This document shows, piece by piece, positions 1-9,584 of a DNA stretch of 64,000 nucleotides. Origin of the DNA: WGAB01 sp964406105 (GTDB lineage Bacteria; Hydrothermota; Hydrothermia; WGAB01); NCBI GenBank assembly GCA_964406105.1, contig CAYOQK010000011.1, positions 1 through 64,000 of the forward strand, written 5' to 3'. Made by a program: the position numbers and the translations under genes. Below the pieces are notes generated by a model. It ran no database searches, was not told the DNA's origin, and saw nothing but the letters and a program-made list of their open reading frames with translations. How positions within the stretch are numbered: position 1 is the first letter of the stretch; each line of letters starts with the position of its first letter.

Positions 1-18
1 CCTGATCCCAAACGTCGG

Positions 19-27
19 TGTTATAAT
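19..27 (+). promoter_or_regulatory. Extended -10 promoter element
   Basis: TATAAT at 22-27 is preceded by TG one base upstream (19-20), an extended -10 element. The -35 region would lie at or before the window edge. An AAAGGAGG ribosome binding site follows at 40-47, just before the first gene. Confidence 0.6.
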
Positions 28-51
28 TGGCCCATCGCGAAAGGAGGCTCT

Positions 52-1323
52 ATGATGCCGCGTAAAACCCCTGTTTTCCTGGTGCTCCTCGGCGTTCTTC
101 TTTTGGGCTGTTCAAAACCTACGGCTTGGGAAGCGGCCGAAGCAGGAGCCCTGATCTCGCCCCGGGGCGGCGCGCCCATGGACACCCTCACCTTCGTTTG
201 GCATGCGGGGGATGCCCAGGTGTACTGGATCCAAGTGGACAACAGCAGCACCTTTGCCACCCCCGTGTGGGAAGACTCCACCGTGACCGATACCCTGTGG
301 AGGGCTCCCAGCATTCTGGAAGCAGGCACCTACTATTGGCGGGTTCGGGGCAAACGCATCGGCGAACCCTGGGGCCCCTGGCAGGGCCCGGTGAGGTTCA
401 CCACCCCGCCCGAGATGATCCCCCTGAGTTTCCTGGAAACCCAGGGCTACGTGCGGGATCTCTCGCTGGATCCCCTCTTTCCATGGGTGTTTTATGCCCA
501 GGGGCAAGCGGGCGTCGGGGCCGCGGAGATCAGCGACCTGGCTCTTCTGCCCCTGGACACCTGGGATGACGCCTCGGCCCAAGACAACGCCCGTGGCGTG
601 TTCCACTGGCCCGGCGATTCGCTGGTGTACCTGGCCGATACCGACGGCGGCGTCAAAATCCTCCAATGGTCGGATACGGCGTTCTCCTACCTTAACTCCG
701 AGTTCGGCCGCAACCTTTACGACCTCACCGGTTGGGTGTTCAACGACACCCTGTACCTCTACGTGGCTGACCAAGACGACGGGGTGCTGGTGTTTCGGGT
801 GGAGACCCCGGGCTTTCTCACCTTCCTCACCACGATCCCGGTGGACGGCTACGCTTACGGGATCACCACCGACGGCGATCACCTATACCTGGCGCAAGGT
901 GAGCAGGGGATCGCCCTCTTCTCGTTGGCCATTCCCGCCCAACCCGAGCCCATCGCTACGTTAGACCTACCCGGCAACGCCCAACGGGTATCCGTGGCAG
1001 ACACTCTGCTGGCCGTGGCCTTGAAGGAGGCAGGGATTGCCTTAGTGAATGTGGCGGATCCCTCGCATCCCGCCGTCCTGTGCACTTACGATCCCTTTGA
1101 CGGCTACGCCTGGGATGTGGCTCTGGCCCCAGGCGGCGGTACCCTCTTCGTAGCGGCCGGGGGTGGCGGCTTTTGGAAACTGGATGTCCGCCATCCGCAA
1201 GCCCCGGTGGCCGTTGGCCGGTTCACCGGTCCGTATGCGCTGTCCGTGCTGGCCCTACCCACAGCAGACCTCGGATCGCCTCGCTTCCTGGGCGGATGCC
1301 GCAGCGGGCTGTATGCTTTTTAG
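52..1323 (+). CDS. Lipoprotein with Fn3-like domain and LVIVD-type beta-propeller
   Basis: This is a predicted lipoprotein of about 423 residues. A short hydrophobic signal ends in a lipobox (LLLGC, residues 16-20). Residues 30-125 look like a fibronectin-type or 'YWRV' sandwich domain. Residues 140-420 contain repeated blades such as VYLADTDGGVKIL, LYVADQDDGVLVF and LYLAQGEQGIALF, the pattern of LVIVD-repeat beta-propellers, which are usually exported. No enzymatic motif is seen. Two in-frame ATGs (52 and 55) follow the AAAGGAGG site; spacing slightly favours 55. It sits 3 bases ahead of the C25-like gene and probably shares its mRNA, so a surface or secretion-related role is inferred only. 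Confidence 0.8.
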   Translation: MMPRKTPVFLVLLGVLLLGCSKPTAWEAAEAGALISPRGGAPMDTLTFVWHAGDAQVYWIQVDNSSTFATPVWEDSTVTDTLWRAPSILEAGTYYWRVRGKRIGEPWGPWQGPVRFTTPPEMIPLSFLETQGYVRDLSLDPLFPWVFYAQGQAGVGAAEISDLALLPLDTWDDASAQDNARGVFHWPGDSLVYLADTDGGVKILQWSDTAFSYLNSEFGRNLYDLTGWVFNDTLYLYVADQDDGVLVFRVETPGFLTFLTTIPVDGYAYGITTDGDHLYLAQGEQGIALFSLAIPAQPEPIATLDLPGNAQRVSVADTLLAVALKEAGIALVNVADPSHPAVLCTYDPFDGYAWDVALAPGGGTLFVAAGGGGFWKLDVRHPQAPVAVGRFTGPYALSVLALPTADLGSPRFLGGCRSGLYAF

Positions 1324-1326
1324 CCA

Positions 1327-4300
1327 ATGAAGCCCCTTCGCCTTTTGCTGGTTTTGGGCACGGTGCTGGTGGCCCATGCCCATTCTCTTGAGGTAAGCCT
1401 GAATCCTGGAGAGAACCGCACCGTGGTGGTGGCCTCCTTTGAGGCCCATCCCCCCACCCCCCAAATCCTCCAGGGCTCTGCCACCGTTCTCCCTCAACAC
1501 GCTTTCAAACTGCGGGACGTGTACCTGCACCTCCTCACCCTGAAGGCCTGGGACCGCTCCACCACCCTCCGTTTCCAGTCGTCCCCACCGAGCCGTATGC
1601 CTCTGGCCGCCGACTGGGCGGCCCTATACCAGACCCTCCCGGGCTTGGAGATCCCTGAAACCCAGCCCTTGCAACACGGCCCCTACCTCATCATCACCAC
1701 GGAGGGCTTGGTGTCTACCCTGGCTCCCTTGGTGCGGTGGCTTCGGTACCGGGGTTTTCCTGTGCAGATGGCCACCCTGGAGGAGATCGGGACCACCACC
1801 ACCGAGATCAAGGCCTTTATCCAAAACGCCTACGACACGTGGCGACCGGAATACGTGCTCCTGGTGGGTGATGTGGATATGATCGGCATGCCCGGCTTGC
1901 CCACCTTTACCTACGGTTTGGACGCCTCCGATTTGGCCTACGCCCTGCTGGACGGCGACGACTACCTGCCCGATGTCTTCCTGGGCCGGATTCCGGTGGA
2001 TCAAGCACTGCAACTCCAAGTGGTGGTGGCCAAAACCTTGGACTACGAACAGGTGGGTCATCCTGAGAACACCGATTGGTTGGAACGTGCCCTGATGGTG
2101 GCCTCTACCCACTATGCCATCACCACCAAACTCACCAAGCTCACCATCCGGGATCGCTTACTGGAACACGGTTACCTCCAGGTGGACACCGTGTTCTGGT
2201 ACTCCAATGGTCCCCAACCTGGTGCCCAGGAGATCCGGGCTTTGCTGAACAACGGAGTCGGGATCGTCAACTACCGGGGATGGTCCGGGGCCTTGGGATG
2301 GTCTGAGCCTCCCTTTCACATCCCCGATCTGCAGCAGCTGAACAACGGCTGGCAACTCCCCGTGCTCTTCAACATCACCTGCGGGGCTGGCAACTTCGCC
2401 TCGTCGGTGGATCCCTGTTTCGGTGAGGCGTGGCTTCAACAGGGCACGCCTACCACACCCCGGGGAGGCGTGGCCTTTGTGGGTCCCACCAATCCCAGCG
2501 TGCACACCCGCTGGAACAACGCCATAGACGCCGGGATCTTCCAGGGAATGCTTTCCGAGAACCTCTCTGCCCTCGCCTCCCTGACCCTTCGGGGCCTATT
2601 GCAGCTGATGCAGGACTTCCCCGACCGTACGGCCCCCGGCGATTCCGTGGAGTTCTATTTCCACGTGTACCACACCCTGGGGGAGCCCGCGCTTCAGGTA
2701 CGCACCCAAGTGCCTGAATCCCTCCAGGTTTCCATCGCCCACATGCCCGACTGCGCAGGTGGATGGATCCTGGTGGAGGTTCAGCCCCTGCCCGATCCTC
2801 CGTCCTTGGCATCCCGGCCCTGGGTGGCCGTGCTGACCCTCAACGACTCTTTGGTGGTGGCTGGGAGTGTGGACGAAACCGGCAGGTTTGAGGCCCAGGT
2901 GCCCCACCTGGGCACCGATTCCCTACGGGTGGTGGTCACCGCTCCCAATGCCCTCCCCTGGCAGCAGACGCTCCCCCTGGGCCATGGTCCCCTGGAGTTC
3001 GTGTCGTTCACCTATGCCGATGGCAACAATGGCATCCCGGAGCCGGACGAACAGGGCACCTTGCAGATCGTGGTCCGCAGCACCACCCCTTCGGGCTGGA
3101 GCGGTGTTTATCATGCGTCCCTGGCAGACACCGGTGCCGTGCTCCTGCAGGACACGGCCTGGGTGAGTTCGGCCGCAGGTCAGCCCGACACCGCCCGCTT
3201 CCCCATCCTGTTCCACCCGCGCCTGGCCGACGGATACACACTGAGGCTCCGCCACGGGCCCCAAGGCTGTGGGCACTTCAGCCGCATCCAGGTGCAGGCC
3301 CCTGCCCTGGTCATCACCGCTGCCTGGAGCCCCGAGGGCCCCTATCTCCCCCACGGCAATAGCCTTATGCACCTGTGGATCACCAATCGGGGGCACCAGG
3401 CCCTGGAGAACGCCCTGCTCCATCTCACGCCTGCCACTCAGGGGGTAGGGGTTTCCGGGAACCCGGTGGGTCCTATTTCCCTGGGCCCAGGACAGGCCGA
3501 TACCCTTACGGGCTGGCAGGTGTTCGTCCCCTCCTATGCAGCTCGGGGGCGGTTGGTTTGGTTCCGCCTGGACACCCCCAACGATGCCGTGTACTTCGCC
3601 GTGCCCGTGGGACCCGTGGATTCCACAGCTCCCACGGGGCCCGACGCCTACGGCTACTGGGTATACGATGACCTGGACACCGAAACCGGGCAGGCTCCCA
3701 CCTATGAATGGCTGGAACTGGAAACCCAAGGGACCCCCTACCTCCTGGGTGACGACAGCACCGTGGTGGTCCCTCTGCCCTTTGGGTTCCGGTTTTATGG
3801 CCAAGAGTATCATCGGATCTCCATCTGTTCCAATGGTTGGATTGCTCTGGATTCCACGTTGCTTTTCCACTTCCGCAATTGGCCCATGCCCTCCTTCCAC
3901 GGCCCTGCGTTGCCCTTGATCGCCCCCCTGTGGGACGATCTGGAAGGACGGGTGTACACCCTGTACGACGCCCCGCACCATCGGTTCGTGGTGGAATGGG
4001 TGGGGGTCAACCGCGCCAGCCAAGATACCGAACGCTTTGAGGTGTTCCTGTACGATCCTGCCTATGTGTCCACCCCCACAGGGGACGGCGAGATCCTGAT
4101 GCAGTACCACACGGTCACCATTCCCTCCGGAGGCCATTACGGAGCCACGGTGGGGATAGAGAACGCAGATCACACCGTGGGGCTCCAGTACACCTACGGG
4201 CCCTTCCGCCCACCCACTGCGGCGGCCTTGGCGCCAGGCCGAGCCCTCCGCTGGACCCCTATTCCTCCGGACACCCTGCACACCGGTCTTGGTGAGGCCG

Positions 4301-4563
4301 GCTCTCTGCCCGCCCTTTGGATCCGGATGCATCCCGCGAGAAACGCCTGGGTGCTCCAGTATCAAGCCCCCTTTGCCCGTCCAGCCCTTCTGGAAATCTA
4401 CCGGTCTGACGGCCGGCGCATGCTCCGGCAACGCCTCCATCTGCAAGCCGGTATGCATCAGATCTCCCTTGCTCCTCAGGGACCCGCGGGAATCTACTTT
4501 CTGCGGCTCTATTGGGGCAAACAACGGATCACCAGGAGGTTCCTATGGGTGCCCTCTTTTTGA
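1327..4563 (+). CDS. Gingipain-like (peptidase C25 family) exported protein lacking the catalytic His
   Basis: The 1078-residue protein has a signal peptide (residues 1-19) and a C25-type domain: LLVGDVD near residue 178, the D-rich DGDDYLPDVFLGRIPV stretch near 215, and the Cys of NITCGAGNF at residue 352. In gingipains the catalytic His precedes the Cys by 33 residues; here that position (319) is Trp, in NYRGWSG. Beta-sandwich domains follow. The last 75 residues (an IYRSDGRRML block, then GIYFLRLYWG) resemble type IX secretion C-terminal sorting domains. The end overlaps the carboxypeptidase gene by 19 bases. It may be inactive, or may use another residue; the family call is firm and activity is unknown. 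Confidence 0.8.
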   Translation: MKPLRLLLVLGTVLVAHAHSLEVSLNPGENRTVVVASFEAHPPTPQILQGSATVLPQHAFKLRDVYLHLLTLKAWDRSTTLRFQSSPPSRMPLAADWAALYQTLPGLEIPETQPLQHGPYLIITTEGLVSTLAPLVRWLRYRGFPVQMATLEEIGTTTTEIKAFIQNAYDTWRPEYVLLVGDVDMIGMPGLPTFTYGLDASDLAYALLDGDDYLPDVFLGRIPVDQALQLQVVVAKTLDYEQVGHPENTDWLERALMVASTHYAITTKLTKLTIRDRLLEHGYLQVDTVFWYSNGPQPGAQEIRALLNNGVGIVNYRGWSGALGWSEPPFHIPDLQQLNNGWQLPVLFNITCGAGNFASSVDPCFGEAWLQQGTPTTPRGGVAFVGPTNPSVHTRWNNAIDAGIFQGMLSENLSALASLTLRGLLQLMQDFPDRTAPGDSVEFYFHVYHTLGEPALQVRTQVPESLQVSIAHMPDCAGGWILVEVQPLPDPPSLASRPWVAVLTLNDSLVVAGSVDETGRFEAQVPHLGTDSLRVVVTAPNALPWQQTLPLGHGPLEFVSFTYADGNNGIPEPDEQGTLQIVVRSTTPSGWSGVYHASLADTGAVLLQDTAWVSSAAGQPDTARFPILFHPRLADGYTLRLRHGPQGCGHFSRIQVQAPALVITAAWSPEGPYLPHGNSLMHLWITNRGHQALENALLHLTPATQGVGVSGNPVGPISLGPGQADTLTGWQVFVPSYAARGRLVWFRLDTPNDAVYFAVPVGPVDSTAPTGPDAYGYWVYDDLDTETGQAPTYEWLELETQGTPYLLGDDSTVVVPLPFGFRFYGQEYHRISICSNGWIALDSTLLFHFRNWPMPSFHGPALPLIAPLWDDLEGRVYTLYDAPHHRFVVEWVGVNRASQDTERFEVFLYDPAYVSTPTGDGEILMQYHTVTIPSGGHYGATVGIENADHTVGLQYTYGPFRPPTAAALAPGRALRWTPIPPDTLHTGLGEAGSLPALWIRMHPARNAWVLQYQAPFARPALLEIYRSDGRRMLRQRLHLQAGMHQISLAPQGPAGIYFLRLYWGKQRITRRFLWVPSF

Positions 4564-6047
4564 GTTTGGTCCTGGTGGCTGGCCATTGCGTTGAAGATCC
4601 CCGGTATCACACCACCGAAGAGGTCTTCACCTACTTGGACTCGGTGGCCCAAAACTTTCCGGAGATTACCCGTTTGGAAACCCTGGCATACACCCAGCGG
4701 TTTCACCAGCCGGTGCTGTTGCTCACCCTTACGGATCATCCCCAGGACACCGAGCCCGAACCCACACTGCTCCTCACCGGCAGCATCCATGCCGAAGAGC
4801 TCCTGGGCACTGAGGTGCTCATGGCCCTTTTGGACACCCTTTTGAGGGGGTACGGCCACGATCCCCTCATCACCCATGCCATAGATTCCCTGGAGATCCA
4901 GGTGCTGCCCCTTTGGAACGTGGACGGTCATGACATCGTGATGTCCCTGCAGGACACCTCTTGGCGAAAAAACCTCCGCGACAATGACAACGACGGAGAA
5001 CTGGACCTGGAAAACCGGTGCGACGGTGTGGATCTGAACCGCAACTTTGACTACCGGTGGGATTACGGCAACTCCAACCCATGTGCCTCATACTATCGCG
5101 GCCCTTCCCCCTTTTCCGAGCCGGAGGCCCGTGGGGTGCGTGACCTTTGTCTGAGGATGTCGCATGTGCTGGCCATCCATTACCACTCTCCAGCCTTGAG
5201 CCAGGGGGAAATTGTGTACACCCCGTACCACACCGCGCCCGAGTTTCCCCTGTTCTACGACCTGGCCATCCAACTGGCCCATCATATCCCTAACGACGCG
5301 GGCACCGGCACCTATCAGGCGTTATACGGTGGCGAAGACCCCGGCAAAGCCCGCAATTGGCAGTACGACCGATTGGGCACGTTTGCATACGACATTGAGA
5401 TCTGCTCGTACCGCACCCAGGTGCCCGGTTGGGAGGTGGACACCATCGTCAACCACCACCTGCAAGGCCTTTTCTGGCTTTTAGACCGGATACTGCACGG
5501 CCCCTCTCTCTGGATTCGGACGGTGGAACAGTACACCGGTAACCCTCAAGACCAGGTCCGTGTTCGGATCTTGGAGATAGATTACCCCCCTGCACCTGGC
5601 CGGATACCCCGCGAAGGCACGGGCTTCGTGTACCGGTTCCTTTCACCGGGCACCTACACGGTGGAAGTCACACCCTTGTATGCATCCGGAGATGCCCAAA
5701 CCCTTCAGGTGACCGTGGGGACCCAGCCCACCTTTCTCACCGTGGAAGTGCCTCCGTTGCTGGATCAACCCCTGGTTTGGCCTACAGTCACCCGGGATCA
5801 GGTGGAAGTGGTGTGGACCCAACGGAACGAGGGGGCTACCCTCCACCTCCACCTCGTGAACCCGCAGGGGCAACGAGTGTGGGGACTGGATATGCCACTC
5901 CGCTCTGGGGCATACCATTGGACCGTGCCGCTGGACAACCTGCCCCAGGGTGTGTACCTGCTGCACTTCCGCATTCCATCCTGTTGCACAGGGATTTTTA
6001 CACCCGAAATCCAGGCTACTTACAAAATCGTGAAACTGGGAGGCTAA
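4545..6047 (+). CDS. Exported M14 zinc carboxypeptidase with C-terminal sorting-like domain
   Basis: This 500-residue protein is a metallocarboxypeptidase of family M14, which removes C-terminal residues from peptides. The zinc ligands are visible as HAEE (His82, Glu85) and a later His in AIHYHS (about 212). The substrate-binding stretch VDLNRNFDYRW and the general-base Glu of YDIEI (about 285) are also present. The start is placed at ATG 4545, 5 bases after AGGAGG (4534-4539), giving a short hydrophobic export signal; an upstream TTG at 4512 would destroy it. The last 90 residues (VYLLHF) look like a secretion-sorting beta domain. It overlaps the C25-like gene and probably acts with it outside the cell on peptides. 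Confidence 0.85.
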   Translation: MGALFLSLVLVAGHCVEDPRYHTTEEVFTYLDSVAQNFPEITRLETLAYTQRFHQPVLLLTLTDHPQDTEPEPTLLLTGSIHAEELLGTEVLMALLDTLLRGYGHDPLITHAIDSLEIQVLPLWNVDGHDIVMSLQDTSWRKNLRDNDNDGELDLENRCDGVDLNRNFDYRWDYGNSNPCASYYRGPSPFSEPEARGVRDLCLRMSHVLAIHYHSPALSQGEIVYTPYHTAPEFPLFYDLAIQLAHHIPNDAGTGTYQALYGGEDPGKARNWQYDRLGTFAYDIEICSYRTQVPGWEVDTIVNHHLQGLFWLLDRILHGPSLWIRTVEQYTGNPQDQVRVRILEIDYPPAPGRIPREGTGFVYRFLSPGTYTVEVTPLYASGDAQTLQVTVGTQPTFLTVEVPPLLDQPLVWPTVTRDQVEVVWTQRNEGATLHLHLVNPQGQRVWGLDMPLRSGAYHWTVPLDNLPQGVYLLHFRIPSCCTGIFTPEIQATYKIVKLGG

Positions 6048-6050
6048 CCC

Positions 6051-7268
6051 ATGAAACGGCTTTTGAAGACCTTGGCAATGTTGAGTCTTGTCGCCTGGGC
6101 CTTGCCTGCCCAGGGTTCGGTGCTTCATGGGGTGTCGTACCATGGCGACACCTTGTGGATTGCGGTGCTGCACGACAGTCTGGTCAACGCCTTCTTCTCC
6201 CCGGATGGGGGCAACACCTGGTACTACCGGAACGCTTTGGCAGGCGGCCAGGTGAAACCCATGTGGGACCTGGACTTTGTGTCCGGTTCCCAAGGGTGGT
6301 TGGTGGGCGATGTGAGTTTCATCTTTTACACCGAAGACCAAGGCAACACCTGGACCATGCAAAACTACGGGGGCAGCAAGTACATCACCCGCCTCCGCAT
6401 GCTCAACGCCGAGGTGGGCTGGGCTGCAGCCGGGGACAAGATTTGGTTCCGCACCACCAACGGCGGCCAGAGTTGGCAATGGTACCTGGTTTCCCAAGGC
6501 CGCATGACCGACTTTTACGGTGTGGCCCCTATCAGTGCAGACGAGTGCTTTATGGCCGGTGGTATCCCCTTTGGCGTGAACGGTGGCCAGGGCATGATCT
6601 TCCACACCTCAGACGGTGGCCAAACCTGGCAACTGCTCCGCGACGACAGCACCTACGACTACCTGGACATCTGGTTCGTGGACGCCCAAACCGGCTGGGT
6701 GGTGGGGGGGACCGATACGGATCCCTACACCCCCATCATTCTCCACACTGCCGATGGCGGCCAAACCTGGCAGAACCAGACCCCAGCCTATGGCCACACG
6801 CTGCGGGCTTTGCAGTTCGTGAGCGAAACCGAGGGCTGGGCCGTGGGCAAGTTCGGCACCATCCTACACACCACGGACGGCGGCCAAACCTGGCAGCTAC
6901 AAGACACACCCACTCAAGTGACCCTGTTTGACGTGGATTTCCAGGATGCCCTCCGTGGAGCTGCCGTGGGGGATTCCAGTGTGCTGCTCCTCACCACGGA
7001 CGGCGGCCAAACCTGGCAACGGCTCACCGTGGACGTGGCCGAAGCCCAACCCTGGCCGGACGAGGCAACCCTGGGCCCCAGAACGGTGTGGGTTCAGCAG
7101 GGCACGGTACATCTTCCCCCAGGTACGTGGTCGTTGTGGTCTCCCTCGGGCCAGAGGCTTCTGGTGCTCCAAAGCACGGGCACACCCCTTTCCTGGCCCC
7201 TCCCTGCAGGCGTGTACTTTGCTCGCCCACCCGTAGGCCCACCCCTCAAGATCCTCGCACTCCCATAG
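6051..7268 (+). CDS. Exported YCF48/BNR-like repeat protein
   Basis: After a signal peptide (residues 1-23), this 405-residue protein carries at least seven copies of a D-G-G-Q-T-W motif (DGGNTW, DQGNTW, NGGQSW, then DGGQTW repeatedly), each followed by a blade with W-x-V/A-G. This is the pattern of YCF48-like or BNR beta-propellers, which in other bacteria serve as surface or assembly proteins. The final 45 residues (WSLWSPSGQRLL, then GVYFARP) resemble the sorting domains on the two preceding gene products. It starts 3 bases after the carboxypeptidase with a GGGAGG site. No enzyme function can be inferred from the repeat alone. Confidence 0.8.
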   Translation: MKRLLKTLAMLSLVAWALPAQGSVLHGVSYHGDTLWIAVLHDSLVNAFFSPDGGNTWYYRNALAGGQVKPMWDLDFVSGSQGWLVGDVSFIFYTEDQGNTWTMQNYGGSKYITRLRMLNAEVGWAAAGDKIWFRTTNGGQSWQWYLVSQGRMTDFYGVAPISADECFMAGGIPFGVNGGQGMIFHTSDGGQTWQLLRDDSTYDYLDIWFVDAQTGWVVGGTDTDPYTPIILHTADGGQTWQNQTPAYGHTLRALQFVSETEGWAVGKFGTILHTTDGGQTWQLQDTPTQVTLFDVDFQDALRGAAVGDSSVLLLTTDGGQTWQRLTVDVAEAQPWPDEATLGPRTVWVQQGTVHLPPGTWSLWSPSGQRLLVLQSTGTPLSWPLPAGVYFARPPVGPPLKILALP

Positions 7269-7288
7269 CCAGAAAGGGGCGCCCCCTG

Positions 7289-7303
7289 CCGGGAAAGGCC
7301 CGG
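7289..7303. terminator. Possible weak terminator hairpin between convergent genes
   Basis: A five-base-pair CCGGG/CCCGG stem with a five-base loop lies between the convergent YCF48-like gene and the sppA-like gene, next to a GGGGCGCCCC palindrome. Neither has a clear T-run, so a terminator role is uncertain. Confidence 0.25.
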
Positions 7304-7328
7304 GTTCCACAGTGGACCCGTCTGCGGT

Positions 7329-9584
7329 TCAGGGCAGAGCCCAGAGGCCCAGGTGATACAGGTAAGGCTCCTGGGTCCAGAGGCGAAGGGGTGCCTGCCA
7401 AACCTCGGTGCGCAGCAGGCTAAAGAGGCCTTGGGCAGGCGGTTGGGTGGTGTACACTGTCACCTCATATTCGCCGGGTTTGAGGCCTGCGCGTTGGGCT
7501 GCGGCCCGCAGCGCCGACACAACCCCGCCTAAGGAGTCCACCAGCCCGATGGGCTTTGCCCGCAAACCCGACCACACCCGGCCTTGGCCCAAGGAATCCA
7601 CCCGTGCTACAGGGATGCCGCGGCCCGCGCTCACGCGACGAAGGAACACTCCATAGGCGCGCTCCAGATAGTTCTCCAGGACGGTCAACTCCTCAGGTGT
7701 CATGGGACGCCACAGGGACCATCCATCGGCGTGGGGCGATAGCAACACGGTATCCCGAGAAAGTCCCCAACGTTGAAACAGGCGGCCAAAGGCCAACTTG
7801 GTGGCCAAGATGCCGATGGATCCCGTGATGGTGGTGCGGTCGGCGAAGATCTCATCAGCGCCACAGGAGATATAGTAGCCACCGGAGGCCGCCAAGTACC
7901 CCATGGATACGACCACGGGTTTCTTCCGTCGCAGATCCTGCACTGCTTGCCAGATGATGTCCGAGGCCAAGGCCGATCCGCCTGGGGAGTTCACCCGTAG
8001 GACCACCGCCTTCACGCGGGGATCGTCGGCCAGTTTCTGCAACAGTGAAACCACCGATGACGATCCGATGTACTTGCCCCCGATGATAGGCCAAGGCGAG
8101 ATGCCGCTTCGTCCAGTAACGATGCTCCCCTCCAGCGACACCACCGCCACCCGGGCCTTCGGGCCCTCCCAACGGAACTCCTGGCGGTTCCAGATCTCGG
8201 TGGCGTAGGTTTGCAGGGACACCTTGCGGCGCACATGCCACAGGTCCTGGAGGGTCTTCTGGAGACGGTGCCGAGGCACGATCGTGTCAATCAGCCCCAG
8301 GGTCAGGGCCTGTTCGGCATCACCCAAAAGGCCCACATACAGTAGGGAGTCCAGCTGGGTAGAGGTTAGGGAAACCTTCTGCCGTAGAGCCTGGCGCACC
8401 ACCTGGGCAAAGTCCTCTAAAAGGGCCCGGGTTTGTTCGCGATCGGCTTCGGACATCCGATCGCGGATCAAGGGTTCCACAGCAGACTTGTACTTGCCAA
8501 TATGGGGGGCTTGGACGTCAATGTCCAGTTTTTCCAGGGCTCCCTTGAGGTACACCTTTTCGGTGCCCAGATCCACCAGCATCACAAGGCCGGTGGGGGG
8601 CATGAGGATGTGGTCGGCGTGGCTGGCCAGGAACCATCCCTTTAAGGTGAGGGTCTCCAAATAGGCAGCCACTGGCTTTCCTCGCTGCCGAAGAGAATCC
8701 AGGGCGTGGTGCAGTTCCTCAATCTGGTTCCACGTGAGGGCGTTGGGGTTTTCAACCTGCAGGAGCACCCCCTGCACCTGGGGATCTTGGGCCGCCTGGT
8801 GAAGAGCGAAAAGCAGTTCGGTGAAGGAGGGTTTACGGCGGAACCAACTGCGTTGGGGATCCTCTGAGATCGGCTCCTGCAGTCTTAGAACAAGGAAACG
8901 CCGCTGGGGGATCCACGAGGGGTACAGCCGCTGGGATACAGCCACCGCCACCTGGGTTTCCGACGGGCTCTGGTGGGCAATCCCCAGGCGTACCCGCGAC
9001 ATGGCCAGGTCTATGCCGGCGAACACCCGGAGGTCCTGCCCCTCTACGGTGGCCTGCACGCCCGTGGCCAGGTGGATCCCCGGCACAGGCTGCAGGAAAA
9101 GGCCTGTGCTCCACCGCCAATTCCGGCGGGAGAAGCCCCCCTGCAGATCCTGACCTTGAAGGTCGGCGTACAGGGTGAGGCGGTCGGTACCGGGTCGCAG
9201 AGCCAAGCCTACGGCTGCCTGGGCCCATTGGTCGCGGTGTACCTCTACACGGGCTCCAAGAGACAGGAATCGGATGCGGAACAGCGTTCCCAGGGTCACT
9301 TGGGGGTGGGTTCCAGGCTGCACCGACACGCCCAAACGCAGTGGACCCTTGATCGGCCCACCCACCCCCAAAAGGAGTTGGCGATCCTGGTTCACGCCGT
9401 ACGCAAGGGGTCCGATGGACGAGGCAATCCAACCCGTGCGGTCTATGGGGTTCGCCCTCAGCACGAAGCCCTGGAACCCACCCAAGGCTGCGGGGTTGGT
9501 CCACAGGGCGAGTTCTGGCGGCACCGCCGACACCGAGGTGCCGCCGGCAAAGGCACTCCATAGCACCAGCAATACCCAGTTCAT
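7329..9584 (-). CDS. sppA: Signal peptide peptidase SppA-like protein fused to an N-terminal barrel-like domain
   Basis: Residues 230-751 form a tandem S49 (SppA) peptidase. The first S49 half carries the catalytic Lys of GKYKSAVEP (Lys366) and the second half the nucleophile in YLAASGGYY (Ser567), the arrangement of the long E. coli-type enzyme that degrades cleaved signal peptides. Residues 1-20 are a cleavable-looking signal, and 20-225 contain an NPAALG motif and alternating beta strands like PorV/FadL-type outer-membrane barrels, rather than the usual transmembrane anchor. The start at 9584 overlaps the upstream PspC stop as ATGA; the longer reading frame above it lacks a signal. The location (outer membrane or periplasm) is inferred. 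Confidence 0.8.
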   Translation of the reverse strand: MNWVLLVLWSAFAGGTSVSAVPPELALWTNPAALGGFQGFVLRANPIDRTGWIASSIGPLAYGVNQDRQLLLGVGGPIKGPLRLGVSVQPGTHPQVTLGTLFRIRFLSLGARVEVHRDQWAQAAVGLALRPGTDRLTLYADLQGQDLQGGFSRRNWRWSTGLFLQPVPGIHLATGVQATVEGQDLRVFAGIDLAMSRVRLGIAHQSPSETQVAVAVSQRLYPSWIPQRRFLVLRLQEPISEDPQRSWFRRKPSFTELLFALHQAAQDPQVQGVLLQVENPNALTWNQIEELHHALDSLRQRGKPVAAYLETLTLKGWFLASHADHILMPPTGLVMLVDLGTEKVYLKGALEKLDIDVQAPHIGKYKSAVEPLIRDRMSEADREQTRALLEDFAQVVRQALRQKVSLTSTQLDSLLYVGLLGDAEQALTLGLIDTIVPRHRLQKTLQDLWHVRRKVSLQTYATEIWNRQEFRWEGPKARVAVVSLEGSIVTGRSGISPWPIIGGKYIGSSSVVSLLQKLADDPRVKAVVLRVNSPGGSALASDIIWQAVQDLRRKKPVVVSMGYLAASGGYYISCGADEIFADRTTITGSIGILATKLAFGRLFQRWGLSRDTVLLSPHADGWSLWRPMTPEELTVLENYLERAYGVFLRRVSAGRGIPVARVDSLGQGRVWSGLRAKPIGLVDSLGGVVSALRAAAQRAGLKPGEYEVTVYTTQPPAQGLFSLLRTEVWQAPLRLWTQEPYLYHLGLWALP

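Noticed and set aside
2923..4524. 533-codon frame on the - strand opposite the C25-like gene
   Set aside because: Antisense artefact; the + strand frame has signal peptide, active-site region and sorting domain.
7272..7284. GGGGCGCCCC palindrome as a hairpin terminator
   Set aside because: It has no room for a loop and lacks a T-run.
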